Shown here: positions 1-11,877 of the stretch, one piece after another
Layout of the letters: every line of letters starts with the position of its first letter
Position numbering within the stretch: position 1 is the stretch's first letter
Source of the DNA: Amoebophrya sp. A120
Lineage: Eukaryota > Sar > Dinophyceae > Syndiniales > Amoebophryaceae
Length of the DNA: 64,000 nt
Assembly (NCBI GenBank): GCA_905178155.1
Contig: CAJINV010000001.1
Location: forward strand, 3,735,706-3,799,705
Reading direction: 5' to 3'
Translations under genes and position numbers: made by a program
The notes under the pieces: model-generated
Seen by the model: only the letters and a program-made list of their open reading frames with translations
What the model was told of the DNA's origin: nothing
Database searches by the model: none

Positions 1-175
1 TGTTTTCATTCTTTGTTTTCATTCTTTGTTTTCGTTTTTCGTTTCTATTCTTTGTTTTCGTTTTTCGTTTCCATCCTTTGTTTTCGTTTTTCGTTTCCAT
101 TCTTTGTTTCCATTCTTTGTTTTCGTTTTTCGTTTTCATTCTTTTTGTTTTTCGTTTCTATTGTTTGTTTTTATT
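1..175. repeat. Simple T-rich tandem repeat
   Basis: Imperfect tandem copies of a unit of roughly 20-26 bases built from TTTTCGTTTTTCGTTTC and CATTCTTTG. It is an AT-rich low-complexity tract at the window edge. The short frame that reads through it is made of Phe/Ser repeats and is not a gene. Confidence 0.85.
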
Positions 176-3100
176 GCGGGATACTATTAAATAATGGGTT
201 TTCTGACTTATAACTAGTCATGGTAGAGATTGTTGTACTTCTGCGGGTTCATTTTGTGTGGTTCCATTTACACTCTTCAATTTTAGTATTCCTATTTCAT
301 ACTTCTCTGACAAGTAGAGCGAAATGAAAATAACTTTCTCTACTGCATTTGAATACCCTCTTTCATTTCTATTTCTATGTATTCAGGATTTCTGTTGTCT
401 TCACACACCACGTGAACACAAAACACACGAAAACAGCACAATAGGCCTTGAGCCGATCAGTTTAACGACGGGCCACAAATCTCTAGTCATAAATTGTCGC
501 GTACTCTGCACATCTTCCCCAACCTGTGCTGCAGTAAGGACGATATTAGACAAATTACGATCTTAGACCGCCGGCGTGCCGCCCGGAGCGTGTTATATTG
601 TTTGAGGATCTCACTCTCGTGGGAACCGAGACCGACGACAACTAGAGCTTGCGGCCCATTTACAAAGCACGCGACGACAACTAGAGCTCTCGCCCCATAT
701 ACAAAGCACAACCCAGATATTGATACTGTTCCTTGCTGGCCGAAAATATGTCTACAGGTGACTTCTTCGATGAATTGCTACTACTTGGGCGAAATAGTAG
801 CGCTTCAGGATTGCTTTAGATAGTACCTGTATTTATTTCTCACCTTGTATGTAAAGAAGTTTAGTATGATTGTTTTCGAGACTAGCCGGCTACTAGAAAT
901 AGTTAGGTCGTGGCATACGCTAGTTATGCATTTCGTTTTTGCGGTGAACCGGTACCCACGGGCGCATAACGATCGACCAAATGCTAACTAGGGGAGCACC
1001 CACGTGGTAGGTTGGGTGTAGCGCTGCTTGGTCGTAGTGCTCCAGCTTCTGCCATGTGGGACCCCGTGGGCAGAAGTATCCACACTCGCGCCGCGCCCTT
1101 TTCTAGCTAGGGACTCAAGTAGTCGCTTCCTTCGTCATTTTCAAAAAACCCTCCACAGGATGTGCTTCGACAATTATGTCCAGTTCGCTATGCTACAGTG
1201 CTTTTTTTCAAACTTCCCTTTGGGATTTTAGTTTCTATATGTATTTATTTCTCACAGGAGCTGCAGCAGGAGGACGAGGACTTCAACTTCTTTTACGGAC
1301 GAAAATGAAAAATTGGACGCAAATTGGAATAGCAAGTTCCTATTCCTATTGCAATTTTACAAGCTGCCTCCTTGTCCGCTTTTATGAATATGCTGGTCAG
1401 CTTATCGCCATGATTTGATTTCTCACCCAGGCCCAGGCGGGCGAGGGGTAACTAGGTACTGGACTGCGAAATAACAGCCGGCTCCTTCTTCTGTAGCAAG
1501 TGGCTATGGAAGGAACAAGAAGAACGGAAACGCTAAAAAAAAATCTTGCTATGAAAGGGAAAGGAACTACTTTACAAAGATGGGGCACTTTTTAGGAATG
1601 TACTGTACCAATATGTAGATCATGATACACATACAGTAGCTGTCTCCCGCCGTTCTTCGTGGGGCCCGAGAACAATAATGCGAACTTTACAATTTGGTAC
1701 TAACAGGGTCTCCGTTTGAAAAATGTTTTGTTTTACCTAAAAGTTTTTTTTTCCTTCAAGAAAATCTATCAATCAGCGACAAAAGACAAGATGACAGCGC
1801 TGGTACCTCCAACGACGACTTTGATAATGCGAAGAAGTAGAAGATACGATGTCAAAGTCGAGGGAGCAATAGAATGAATGTGTAGTTGCAAGAATGACTC
1901 CATTGATCTAGTGTGAAGGGACTGCGGATCAAAAGAACCGGGATGGTGGCGAAATTGGAATAAACATCTCTAATTTTTTCACTGCTTTTTTTATCGAAGA
2001 GAAAAAATTATACAAAAATGAACAGCAACGGTTGTATTGTATTTCCACAAAACGCTGGGGCTGGCTGCGATTGCATACTGGTGCCCTCTTTTGCAAAGGG
2101 GCATCCGCATCCTTTGACTTAGTTGCGTCGCGTCTCTCTTCCCATCGTATCGCGGACCTCCCACCGTTTGAGGATGTGGTTGGAAGCAGCACGGAATTCT
2201 CAAGACGGCACAGCAATTCCGATTGCGATTCACACACATAGTTTTATTTGGTGCGAGAAATTTTCTAAAAGAAAAAGTGCTGGAAACAAAGTAGTAAATA
2301 TCATTTGAGTGTTTCCGGATCTTCGGCGCCATTGATTTGCCGCGGTTATGGCCGCTCCGACGAATTCGCTGTCAATTGTGGCTTGGCATTTCATCCGCCT
2401 TATCGAGATCCCGCTTAATGTGCTTGCTGGCTCTTCAACACCATCGACCACGCTCCTTCTTGGTAACGTTGATGATCATGAGTATTTACAGCGACCTGTG
2501 TTGGATGTTGAAAACTAAAATTGTAAAAGCGCATGTTGAGCATTGAAGCATACAAAAAATAGATTTATCAGAGATTTTTTGCTTGTTCATCATACATTTT
2601 CCTCCGCGCGGTGGACTCCTGATTTCTTTGTTCTTTTGGCACGTTTGGCCGTCCTGCAGATGTAAACAAGGACCAAAGCAAAAGAGTAAGTACGTAAAAC
2701 GAAGTCAACTTTAGTTATTAGCTTCCTCATTTCACTAGGTCCCTTGTGCTCCTTGAGCCTTTATTCCGTTTTGCATTCGAACTCTACGAAACATCAGTCC
2801 ACCGCAGAAAAAATGATGTCCTCCGATGCGCGGGTTGTCGTGCCTGCTACTTCCAACACTGGGCGGGAGCAAGATCTTGTGAGTGACGTCAACAATGCCA
2901 CTATCCTATGTGAAATCGTTCCCACAAGGTCCCGGCCCGCCATGTCGGGGCACTGAAATGAACAATTATGATCCACGAGTTCGGTTTGGCAGTAATAATT
3001 GCAGGAGCGTGCTGTCCCCTGTTGATGCGTCACCACCTGCTGGCGAGGAACGGGGCATGATTTTTCTATGATGTTCATGTTTCTTGAGCTCAGCATCAAA

Positions 3101-3372
3101 TTGTCCTGAGTAGTTCATCATTGTATCGAATTGAATTCCTGATGCATGTCCGGCGCTAAAAATTTTGTACTCTGTAATATGAGAATTATTCCTCGCGGCC
3201 GCCCGAGGTTGTCATTTTCTTTTCCCACGGAATCCGAGCGACAAATTTCTGGATTCGTGTGCCAGGACAGGAGCGGACAGCACCTGGACCTTAGGGTCGT
3301 GCTGGAGCACGACGGAGGACCCTGTGGGAAGGGTTTCCTTTCTCGGGTGCCATACGAACAACCTCCGCAGCA
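176..3372. other. Gene-poor stretch upstream of VPS28
   Basis: No frame here has recognisable homology or a convincing exon structure. A 39-base unit containing CGACGACAACTAGAGCT is duplicated head to tail at about 634-672 and 673-710. One short ATG frame at 2348-2518 is listed separately. The rest shows AT-rich, non-coding-like composition. Confidence 0.5.
2348..2518 (+). CDS. Possible 56-residue small ORF
   Basis: A complete ATG-to-TAA frame of 56 codons with balanced amino-acid use, starting MAAPTNSLSIVAWHF and ending RPVLDVEN. It is not recognised as any family. No exon partner is evident on either side, so it may be a chance frame or the last exon of a larger gene. It is listed because its composition is more protein-like than the surrounding short frames. 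Confidence 0.2.
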   Translation: MAAPTNSLSIVAWHFIRLIEIPLNVLAGSSTPSTTLLLGNVDDHEYLQRPVLDVEN

Positions 3373-4677
3373 ATGACGATAAAAAGCGGCACGTCTGCTT
3401 CCAGCTCCTCCTCCACCCCGGGGGGACCACCGGCGGGAGGTTCGGCGGTGCTGCTCACCACACAGGAGAAGCGGGCACTGGAGGCGAGTGCCAACATGGT
3501 TAGCATCATTCGTGCGGTCGAGCAGCTCGAAAAGGCCTTCGTCTCCGGGCTGGTGCTCAGCAAAGAATACGAGCGTGCCTGCAACGCGTTGTTGTCGCAA
3601 TACAAGGTGCAACAAACGGCATTAAAGGGAGACTACCCGGAATTCGCAAAATTCTGGACGGAGCACAAGCTCGACTGCCCACTAGCCAGGGAAAGGCTGC
3701 AAAGTATTTTTTCTATGTTGCTGACTACAAGAACTGGTCTACTCCTCTTCGCCTTCGGTTGGAATTTATTCATACAGCACTTAGTACACATAGCAGGATT
3801 AGGAGCGTTCCGGTTCCAGCACCCCCGCGTGCTCGTCACTTTACTACTTCAACTTATTGAATTCTTCGATTTTGGTTGTTCTACTTACGCCACGATGACG
3901 GTCAAGTAAAGACTGATGTAGTTGTTGGAATGATAGAAGATGAAATCACACGACGACTGTTCGTTTTGCTTTATTCACAGCATACGGAGTGCCGGCGAGT
4001 ACGCTGTATAACACGGGAGGGGACCCTGGCGAGGATGGCAGTGCCCGCACCGGGGACCGCAGCAATCTTCACGTCTTTGATGCGTGTCAGTACACCACAA
4101 CCCTGATCGACTCCCTCAAAATGAACATGCGCGCCGTCGACGAGATCCTGCCCACACTCAAAGAGACGCTCGGATCCGTAAACAAAATCAACGGACTTCC
4201 AAAAGTACGCGCTGCAAATATTAACACAGAAGGTGGCTGGGCGCTTCGTCGACGCAAGTACGTATCTGCGTGCTTGCGGTGTAACACACTGAATATTAAA
4301 GAGAATGAGTAGATGTTCGAGTATGAAAGAGCAAGAACCATCATGACATCTGGAAAACAAAAAGTGCAGCCGCTAATAGAAAGGTATTCATGATTTTTCG
4401 GATGTCCTCTGACCTATGTGCGAGTCGGCGTTGGAGTCTCGATACTCAGTTTCGCATTTTTCACGTCTCAGCGGCGTCGACGGACGCCATTTTGGCACAA
4501 CTTCTTATCTTTTCATATGTAGAGCTGGAGGGCCGCGAGAAGCTCCAACACTGGCTGGTTCGGCTGCACCAGATGGCGGCCGACGATGCGCTTTCGGAGT
4601 CAGAGGCACGCCAGTTTGCTTTCGACGTCGAACAATTTTACACTGCGATACATTCCTGGCTCAAGGAAAGGCACTGA
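3373..4677 (+). CDS. VPS28: VPS28, ESCRT-I subunit
   Basis: VPS28 is an ESCRT-I subunit that links cargo recognition (VPS23) to ESCRT-II at endosomes during multivesicular-body formation. Three exons join in frame: 3373-3703, 3981-4204 and 4525-4677. The GT-AG introns are 3704-3980 and 4205-4524. Exon 1 carries a Ser/Gly/Pro-rich leader and then the N-terminal core (AVEQLEKAFVSG, EYERACNALLSQYK, HKLDCPLARERL). Exon 2 carries YGVPASTLYN, a variable linker and the start of the C-terminal four-helix domain (SLKMNMRAVDEILPTL). Exon 3 carries LEGREKLQHWLVRLHQM and FDVEQFYTAIHSWLK. The total is about 235 residues, normal for the family. Exon boundaries are inferred from homology and phase. Confidence 0.93.
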
Positions 4678-6141
4678 CGAGGTGGTGGAAATAAATGTCT
4701 GGCTCTAGCAGCAGGAGCTTCTCCAAGGTCGTGGACCGCAACGAAGACGGTGTATAATCTTCGTGCGCTCGAGGTTCTTGCGCAACATCGTGAAGTAGAC
4801 TAGGCCGAGCGGCACGGTTTCGGTTGAAGGAGGTCTAGTACCAAAAAAGAAGAAATCGATACGGTGCAGTCAGCCAGGAAAAAGAACGCATTCAAGCGGC
4901 CAGACCTTCGGCTTCTTCATCCACTTGTTACTCCCGCCCAGTGTCAGTACTTGCAACAAACAGAAACATGATGTAGCGAGAACGGGATGAACTCCAATCC
5001 ACGATCCGTAGTGCAGGTACTGGAGGACATGTATGAAGTGGAGGCTTTCTTTCCCTGTGCTACCAGTGTAGTCGCGAACGCGATCAAAGAAAAACACGCA
5101 AGAAGGAGAAGAACGACCAAGCACCCACCTCCTGAATTGTCGGCTCGCAAAGCCGAGGAATTTTTATACGATCGAGGTGCAGGATCTTCAGGATGTTTCA
5201 GAAAAAAAAATTAAAGGTCACTTCCTCGTTGACCAGCGAGCCTCTGATGAATTTCTTATTCCCTTGTTTCCTATGCCATCGGCGAGGATCTTGTCCTCCC
5301 TGAAGGCAGAGAGGACGAGCTTTGGTTCAGTAGCTAAGCAAAGAACTACATCGCGCTGTTCTTACTTCTTTGGAAAGGCGGTGCATCTGAGTCTGTTTGG
5401 TTAGGTCCAAGAACATGGAAGTACCTTTAGTCCGTGCTTCCTGTTGTCGTCCTCTGTTTCGTTTGCTGCGCTGCCGTACAGTTTCTTGGTGCAACATTTC
5501 TTGACTCTGCCGATGCCGATTCTTAAGAAGTGTGATTGAACTTCTCGCATGATCTTGCTATTTTTTCGCGTGTTGTAGTTTTTTCTGGCAATAAAGTTGT
5601 ACGCATATTAAGGCCAGGCCGGTGGAGCCGTAGGGGCGTAGTGTTGCAAATCTGACTTTTGTCTCTTGGAAATAAATATTTTAAACCTTCACCTTGTTCA
5701 CCGGTAGATTTTCTTCTCTTTGGTCGCACGGTAGTTACCGTGACAGCAAAGAAGGACATCACACACGGCTCTGCCCCCCTTGTTGCGGAAGACTCGGGCC
5801 CCTAAGGCAGCAGCAGCAGCAGAATCGGGGAACCATCGGACCAACCACATGATATTGTTCACCTCATCGGAAGTTGTGTCGCCAAGGATGTTGTTGATGG
5901 GTTACCTTACACCGAGCGCTCTGCTCATGACTTGGTTTATTCTTATGGTATCCGGGTAGAATCTTTAGGTCTTACCATGCGTTTTTGTGCACACTCTCTC
6001 TGATCAGTGCGGTTTCCTGTTCTTCTCCCCCGATTCATCTTCCCACGGCCCGGTTCCTTCGCCAGCGTCGAAAAGGGTTTAGAAGGGTTGTAAGGGTTTT
6101 TGGATTTAGGGTTCTATTTTGATCTTATGGTATCCGGGTAG
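4678..6141. other. Intergenic stretch, no supported gene
   Basis: Short frames around 4987-5404 have no recognisable homology. The phrase CTTATGGTATCCGGGTAGA occurs twice, near 5943 and 6124. The second copy abuts the GGGCCC inverted repeat and may mark its integration or duplication history. Nothing else is supported. Confidence 0.4.
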
Positions 6142-6706
6142 ACCAGGGCCCCTGCTCAGACCAGGGCCCCTAGACCAGGGGCCCCTGGACCAGGGCCCCC
6201 ATGGACCAGGGCCCCTACGGACTGGGGCCCCTACGGACTGAACGCCGTCCCGGAATCTGGTGCACGGCGAGCTGCGGCCGGAAGCGGAGCTGTCTACCAG
6301 CGTATCAACTAGAAATAATCTGGGCCAACAAGTATGCGTGTCATGTAAGTCCTAGTATCGGTCCAGGAAGTGGAAGTATGCATGTCACACGTAATAGTAT
6401 GTGATGCAGCCTGCTGACTACTCTCTCAGAGCATCTCTTTCTATATTCCTCGACCCGCGTCACAAGTTCTCACTTGTGCAGACCCAGACCTATTCAGACC
6501 CAACTTCTCCAGATCCATCCAGACTCCAGCACACCAGATTCCGGGACACCAGAGTCCGAGACACCGTGAGGGCCCCAGTCCGTAGGGGCCCCAGTCCGTA
6601 GGGGCCCTGGTCCCAGGGGCCCTGGTCCTGGGGGCCCTGGTCCTGGGGGCCCTGGTCCTGGGGGCCCTGGTCCTGGGGGCCCTGGTCCCAGGGGCCCTGG
6701 TCTACA
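6139..6706. repeat. GGGCCC-rich inverted repeat (foldback element)
   Basis: Two arms are arrays of a 15-20 base unit around GGGGCCCTGGTC. The left arm is about 6139-6240 in the orientation ACCAGGGCCCCT. The right arm is about 6578-6706 in the reverse complement. Both arms contain the variant with CAGTCCGTAGGGGCCC next to the roughly 340-base spacer, so the structure is a true inverted repeat and not just a GC tract. The outer ends read TAGACC and GGTCTA. No target-site duplication was found and no transposase is encoded. It is probably a non-autonomous foldback element or minisatellite palindrome. Confidence 0.75.
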
Positions 6707-6878
6707 CCTTTACCTATTCTTATTGTTGTTTTCGATGCGTGCCATGTAATGTTTGGTGCAGGCGTTAACAAGAACTACAACTACTCCGGTGGTTTTGTTG
6801 CAGTGACAACTGGGACACGACTGCAAGTGCAGAGAACCCGGCTACAGCTGCGCTTTGGTTCGGCAAGCAGTAGCGGAA

Positions 6879-9870
6879 ATGGCGGTCGCGGGTTCGCATC
6901 TTCTGGAAGTAGAAACGAAAACCAGTTGCGAGACGAGAGAAGGCATGATCTTGATGCCGCTGCTCTTCTTCCGCACGAAGAACTCCAGGGAACAAGAGAT
7001 GAAAGACTTTTTGCGCAAGCAGAGCAGCAGGAGGTCCATGACTTCATACTGCCGGGAACAGCAGACGAACCAGAGGACCAGGAGGATTCATCTTCTTGGG
7101 GGTCATCATACTGCCGGCAGACTCCTGCTCCTGTTGCGGCATCGGCATCATCTTCTTTTCTTTCCCCTGACGGAAGTAGAAGTACGCACTAAAGACTCTA
7201 GAGAAGTAGTAGAAGATGCTGCTATTGTTACACAGGCTCCCACAACTACTTTGCCCGCCGGGGGAGTCGGTGTAGTTGCAACTAGTAGTGCCAGCGCTAC
7301 AGCACCGAGTACCTATGTTTCTCACCCGATTTCTACCAGTAATCCGTTGTTGTACGACCACCAGTACCCCGCGGCTGCAACGACGCAGGAGCAGTTCCTG
7401 CCTCCCATATCCCAGTTGCAAACAGCAAGGTGGCAGCACGACTACGAGACTTGGCGGGCTTTTAGCTCCGACGATGTGGGGTTGTTTTTCCCGGGAGAAG
7501 ATCGCTGCAGTGTCGGGCGGAGTAGTTCGCTGGATGGAACAATCGGTGCTGGCTCGTCGCAGGACGGCACCAGTACGAGCTCGAAGAACGTTCGCAGGTT
7601 CTGCGACCGCATCTTTTTTGGAAGTGAGGACCCGTCGTCCCGTGAAGACGACAACCCAGAAGCGGCGGACGAGAAAGAAATTGACACGCAGCTGCGACAA
7701 CTCCAAACCGACGCTCGACCCCGTCGCGAGAAATCAGATTTTCTTCGGGAGGTTGCAAATTGTCCCACACATCGTGGTGCTCGTGCAGCTCCGCAGAAGA
7801 AGAAGAACAGCGCTCCACCTGCCGGTGCTGAAGTAGGAGCAGTAGAACCTGAGCAGACACGGTGGCGGTCGCAAGTTTATTATTTGCAAGAACTTGTGAA
7901 CCGCCCGGGCCCGCCCAATTATGCGAATTCAGGCCTCTCTAAATCTAGTGGTAATGCATCAGCAGGAACCATGCCTGAGCCTGGCATGTTGTTGGGAATG
8001 AATTTTGACGCACATCACACTACAGGCTGTGACCGTCCGGGCGAGGAAATAAACGTGGCTGCGGCGGAGAGTGCAGCTGGTGATGTCGCGCAGCGTGGCC
8101 GCCGGGGGCGGAGGAGAAGCGAGCCGGTAGTTCCTGGCAAGACGACTAGTGCTACGCACTTCTGTCCCGTCTGCTCGTCGGCTCTGCAGGTGGTGCACAA
8201 GCGTGACGCAGCAGCGCAAACGGGAGAGCTCTCCGGAGACGAGGAACAGAAGCAGGAGGTGGACCACCTCCTTCGCCACAATTGCAACACCACTTCGCGG
8301 CCCTGCCCCGGTGAACCAGACAGAGCAGAAGCTGCTGATGCCGCGCAAACTACTATTTCATCTCATCTTCAGCAAGCAAAGCCAAAGCAGCAGGCCCGGG
8401 AATCGTTCCGCACAGGCACATCGATCGCGGCGCTTCGTAAGAATCCTGCGCGAGGAGATGGAGCGAAAGCGAATGGCAAAAGCTGTTCTTCGAGCAGTGG
8501 CACGGACTTTAGTGTTGACCCTAGCTCTATCAAACGCAAATATGTAGTCTGGGTCTGGAAGAATTCGAATTTGTGATGCAAATTCTACATCATGACAAAA
8601 TCTGTCAGGCATGGTCAGCAAAAGGCCCCGTTTCTTGGTACAGAAAGGGGGCATTTGTCGTGCGGATTAGGCGTTCCATTGGGGTACCTGCTCGAAACCT
8701 GTGATGCTAGGGCTTGCATGCCAGAGAGACGATCTGGGCTAGGCAAAAACTGCATCATAAAGGTCTGCGCTCTACTTCCAGACCCAGACATATTTGCACT
8801 TGATACGCTCCGGCGGGAGCACCAGTGAGCGCGCGGCGCTGGCTTTTTTACAACAGGTGCGGCAGGGCGAAAACCACGTGCACCACGAAAGGCAGGAACA
8901 AGATCGTGGAGTGGAGTCCTCTTCTTTCCATTCATTGCGCGATATTACGGACACATTTTTCAGTGAACAGCAAGCGACCGGGTTTGCCGATGTACAACGG
9001 CCAGAAGATTCTGACCTGCTGCGGGTGCGGACCGACTCCGGCGCGGTGACCACCCTGGGACGGGTTGTACGAACCCCGCCTTCCAGCAGCAGCAGTGCCA
9101 GCCACCATTCGATGTGCGTGAACGTGCCGCAGAGTGTCAAAGCGATGGGCCGCCTGAGTCAGAAGATTAATTTCGACCATGTAGCTTTAGTTGCTGCTGG
9201 TGCCCCGCGCCGATCTGATTGCGGTGGTACGACGAAAGGCGCCCGCCCTACCGTCGATGAGGAGGCCGGCGGCGGACCGTCGTCCCACTCGCAACCTGCT
9301 GCTGGTACTGCTGAGGGATCACACTCTTCCTCGACCAACAGGAACAACATGGTCCGGCGCATACTGTATTCCCCTGCGAGCAGTAGCATCAAGCAAGCCT
9401 CGACAGCCGGCGCGGGACCGTCGATATTATTACCCAGTTGTAGTACTGCAGGCGGTGCGGGTGCGGGTGCGGGCGCAACCAGCGCCGTCGGCTTTGTTGA
9501 CCCTGGATTAATGCCGCCGGCTCCTGCAAGTGTTTCTGCTTCGTCCGGCCTCCACCAGCGCACTTCCGGCGCTGCCATATCTCTGCCGGCGCTGACGTCC
9601 GCGTTTCCGGGCCACTGTAGTACGTCGGTTGCGGAGTTATGCAGTACCTCGTTGCTGGACACGACCCTGCTGGTAGACGGAGCTCCAGTGCCACGACAAA
9701 CTACCGATGCCTCCGTTGCCTCCTCATCTGTTCCCAGTTTCTGCTCCGTGCAAGCCTACCTTTGCGCGGATGATTTGCTCCCTGCTCAGAGGGATAGCGC
9801 AGCCCGAGCGATCACCACGGCGTGTGCGAATCGTAGGCTGTTTTGCAGCGAAGAGAGCGTCAGTTCCTGA
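6879..9870 (+). CDS. Ser/Ala-rich protein of unknown function, one introner
   Basis: Two exons, 6879-8527 and 8811-9870, join in frame when the introner 8528-8805 and one copy of its flanking GCTC repeat are removed. This gives about 902 residues (junction DPSS-GGSTSER). I do not recognise the protein. It is rich in Ser, Ala, Gly and Thr, with long low-complexity stretches. A small Cys pair (HFCPVCSSAL, around residue 427) could be part of a metal knuckle. The start is the first ATG of the frame. The frame stays open 24 bases further upstream without another ATG, so an upstream exon is possible. No membrane segment is obvious. The coding status rests on frame length and the precise in-frame junction. 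Confidence 0.6.
8528..8805. mobile_element. Introner 1 (TGGGTCTGG family, 278 bp)
   Basis: Terminal inverted repeats are TATCAAACGCAAATATGTAG on the left, then TCTGGGTCTGG, against the complement of CCAGACCCAGACATATTTGC with ACTTGATA on the right. The target duplication is AGCTC/CGCTC (four of five bases identical). Removing the element plus one duplication restores the host frame. Unspliced, it brings a stop within about 16 codons. Confidence 0.9.
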
Positions 9871-11877
9871 TCGGACGAACCAGAAACAGAAGACTTTTTT
9901 AAATTGAACTACTGCACCATAGCATGACAGCTTGTTCGTTAATATCTGCAGACGATTGTGCTTGTTTAGCTCTTTTCGTGCGCTGTCGATTAGCCGTTTC
10001 TTGAAGTAAAAAAGATGATGCGTAGGCTGATACATAAACAAAGAACGAGTACGAGAAGTTTCTTGAGAAGGACATGTTGTCCCACCCAGTGAGGTGCATT
10101 CGAGCAGTTTGAAAATTTCGTTCCAGTGCATTTTCTTGCCACTTTCGCCAGTACCTACAGGCTGAGGCTGTATATTTAGATTTTGTACTTGAGAAGTCAA
10201 ACCGAAGCCGGTTTTTCCACAATTTACTGCTTGAATTCGGTTATATTTAGCACTGCAAGAAGAAGAACCAGCACCACGAACAAACAAACTAAACTGACTA
10301 GGACTAGCAGGTCGAAAGAGAAATGTAACAGCAACGTTGGACAGATAAAAATTAAAATATACTGAATCCGTGAGCATGGAGGATGCTCGTGATACCATTC
10401 TAGTAAAAAATAAACAAGAATGAGCTCGCACAGCATACATTTGCATTCATTTGATTGGAGGTTGTATGATCTAAATCTATTGGCTTGTTGTTGTTTCAAG
10501 ATATCATGTATCAATGTCTACATAAGTAGATGCAATTTTTCATTATTTTTTGTATGTTTTAGTTTTACTTTTTAGCGAGTATGGTCTTTGATGACTTGGA
10601 AACAGACGAAAGCATACAAGTCCTGGTTCCGCGCAGCTAGGCATAAGCGACGTCGCCCGTAATTAGGCGGACAAAAAAAAAGTCCGGAACAGAGCTGTGG
10701 TCTTGGTATAGTGAATTTCAATTTCTTTTCAGAGCAGGGATGAAACTACTCTTACTAGCATTGCGAGAAGTTCCGCATCAACTACGAGACTGGCAGAGGA
10801 TCGATTAAAGCAGGAGTTTGTGTAGGCTTTGCCTTTGCTGGCGATCGTAAAAAACTAAAACGGGATGGTGTCCACCTGGCCGCTGCTGTCCGTCGCAATA
10901 AATTTGGAGCACATTGGTTGTTTCTGGCGAGCATAAGGTAAATTTTGCAGGCACAGAGTTGTACTTTTCTGCACGATTGAATTTTCCCAGTACGCAGCAG
11001 GGTTGAAGATCTTTTCGCCTACTTTCTTTACCATGCCTCTGAAGTTGTTACATGTGTTTCTATACTTCCTGTAGGGGACACCACGCGATGTGTCGTCGTG
11101 GAGTCCAATGTGGGGTCTTTCCCTTTTTCACGAGACGTTGAAACTCGTTTATTTGAACAAGGAATTCCGTTTCGATATATTTTTATTGCAGATGAAACAA
11201 GCATGATGTCATGAACTACGAAACGCAACTTCTTTTCTTCACAAGTTTCTTCTTTGCCTTGTGCGACTGCAAAACTGACAATTTTAATTTTTTTTGTTGC
11301 CTGGAAGAGTAAATACTTCTTCAGTCTTCGTATACGATGTGGCGAGTGTTTTTTACGTGTCTCCGAATAAATGGACTACGGTGTGAAACTGGACAGTAGC
11401 AATACGCGATTCGCGCAAGACGGCTTGTTCCTTTCGGATTTTTTATTGTCGTGTCCGACTCGTCGAAGGTCAAAAATTAAAATACGTAGAGTCAGTATGT
11501 CGAGCCGGTGTTATGGCGCGAAGGAACACGACGCCGAAGTACAAAAGTGGAGAGAGATAGTACAGGAGAAGATGCACACGCAACGTTGCACTTGCATCTT
11601 TGATTTTGTAGAGAGAAACGTGCTGAAGCTGAGAGCTGATACCGTTTCTTTGCACATGCTGGAGAAATTCGCCGCTGAATAGTCTAACTCTTTTGTCAAT
11701 CATCACCCTTAACAACAACATCGAAATCGAATTTCTATCTTCCATCCGCATGTTCGCAGTGTGCTGGCTTCTGTGTGTGAAGTGTAAGTGAGTTGACAAC
11801 TGGAATGTTTCTTTTGAACACAAGTGAGCAACGTAGTTTTGAGCCATAGATTTAGATAGCTCGACCGGACAATAATT
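9871..11877. other. Intergenic stretch, no supported gene
   Basis: AT-rich sequence between the Ser-rich gene and the CPW-WPC gene. A + strand frame at 11371-11682 and minus-strand frames at 9724-10446 and 11470-11889 are open, but they have no recognisable homology, no exon partners and unconvincing composition. I see nothing else. Confidence 0.4.

Noticed and set aside
4987-5404. Short + frames after VPS28 considered as a small gene
   Set aside because: Mixed frames without conserved motifs or consistent splice phases.
9724-10446. Minus-strand frame of 240 codons
   Set aside because: It overlaps the 3' end of the Ser-rich gene, has no recognisable motif, and every supported gene is on the other strand.
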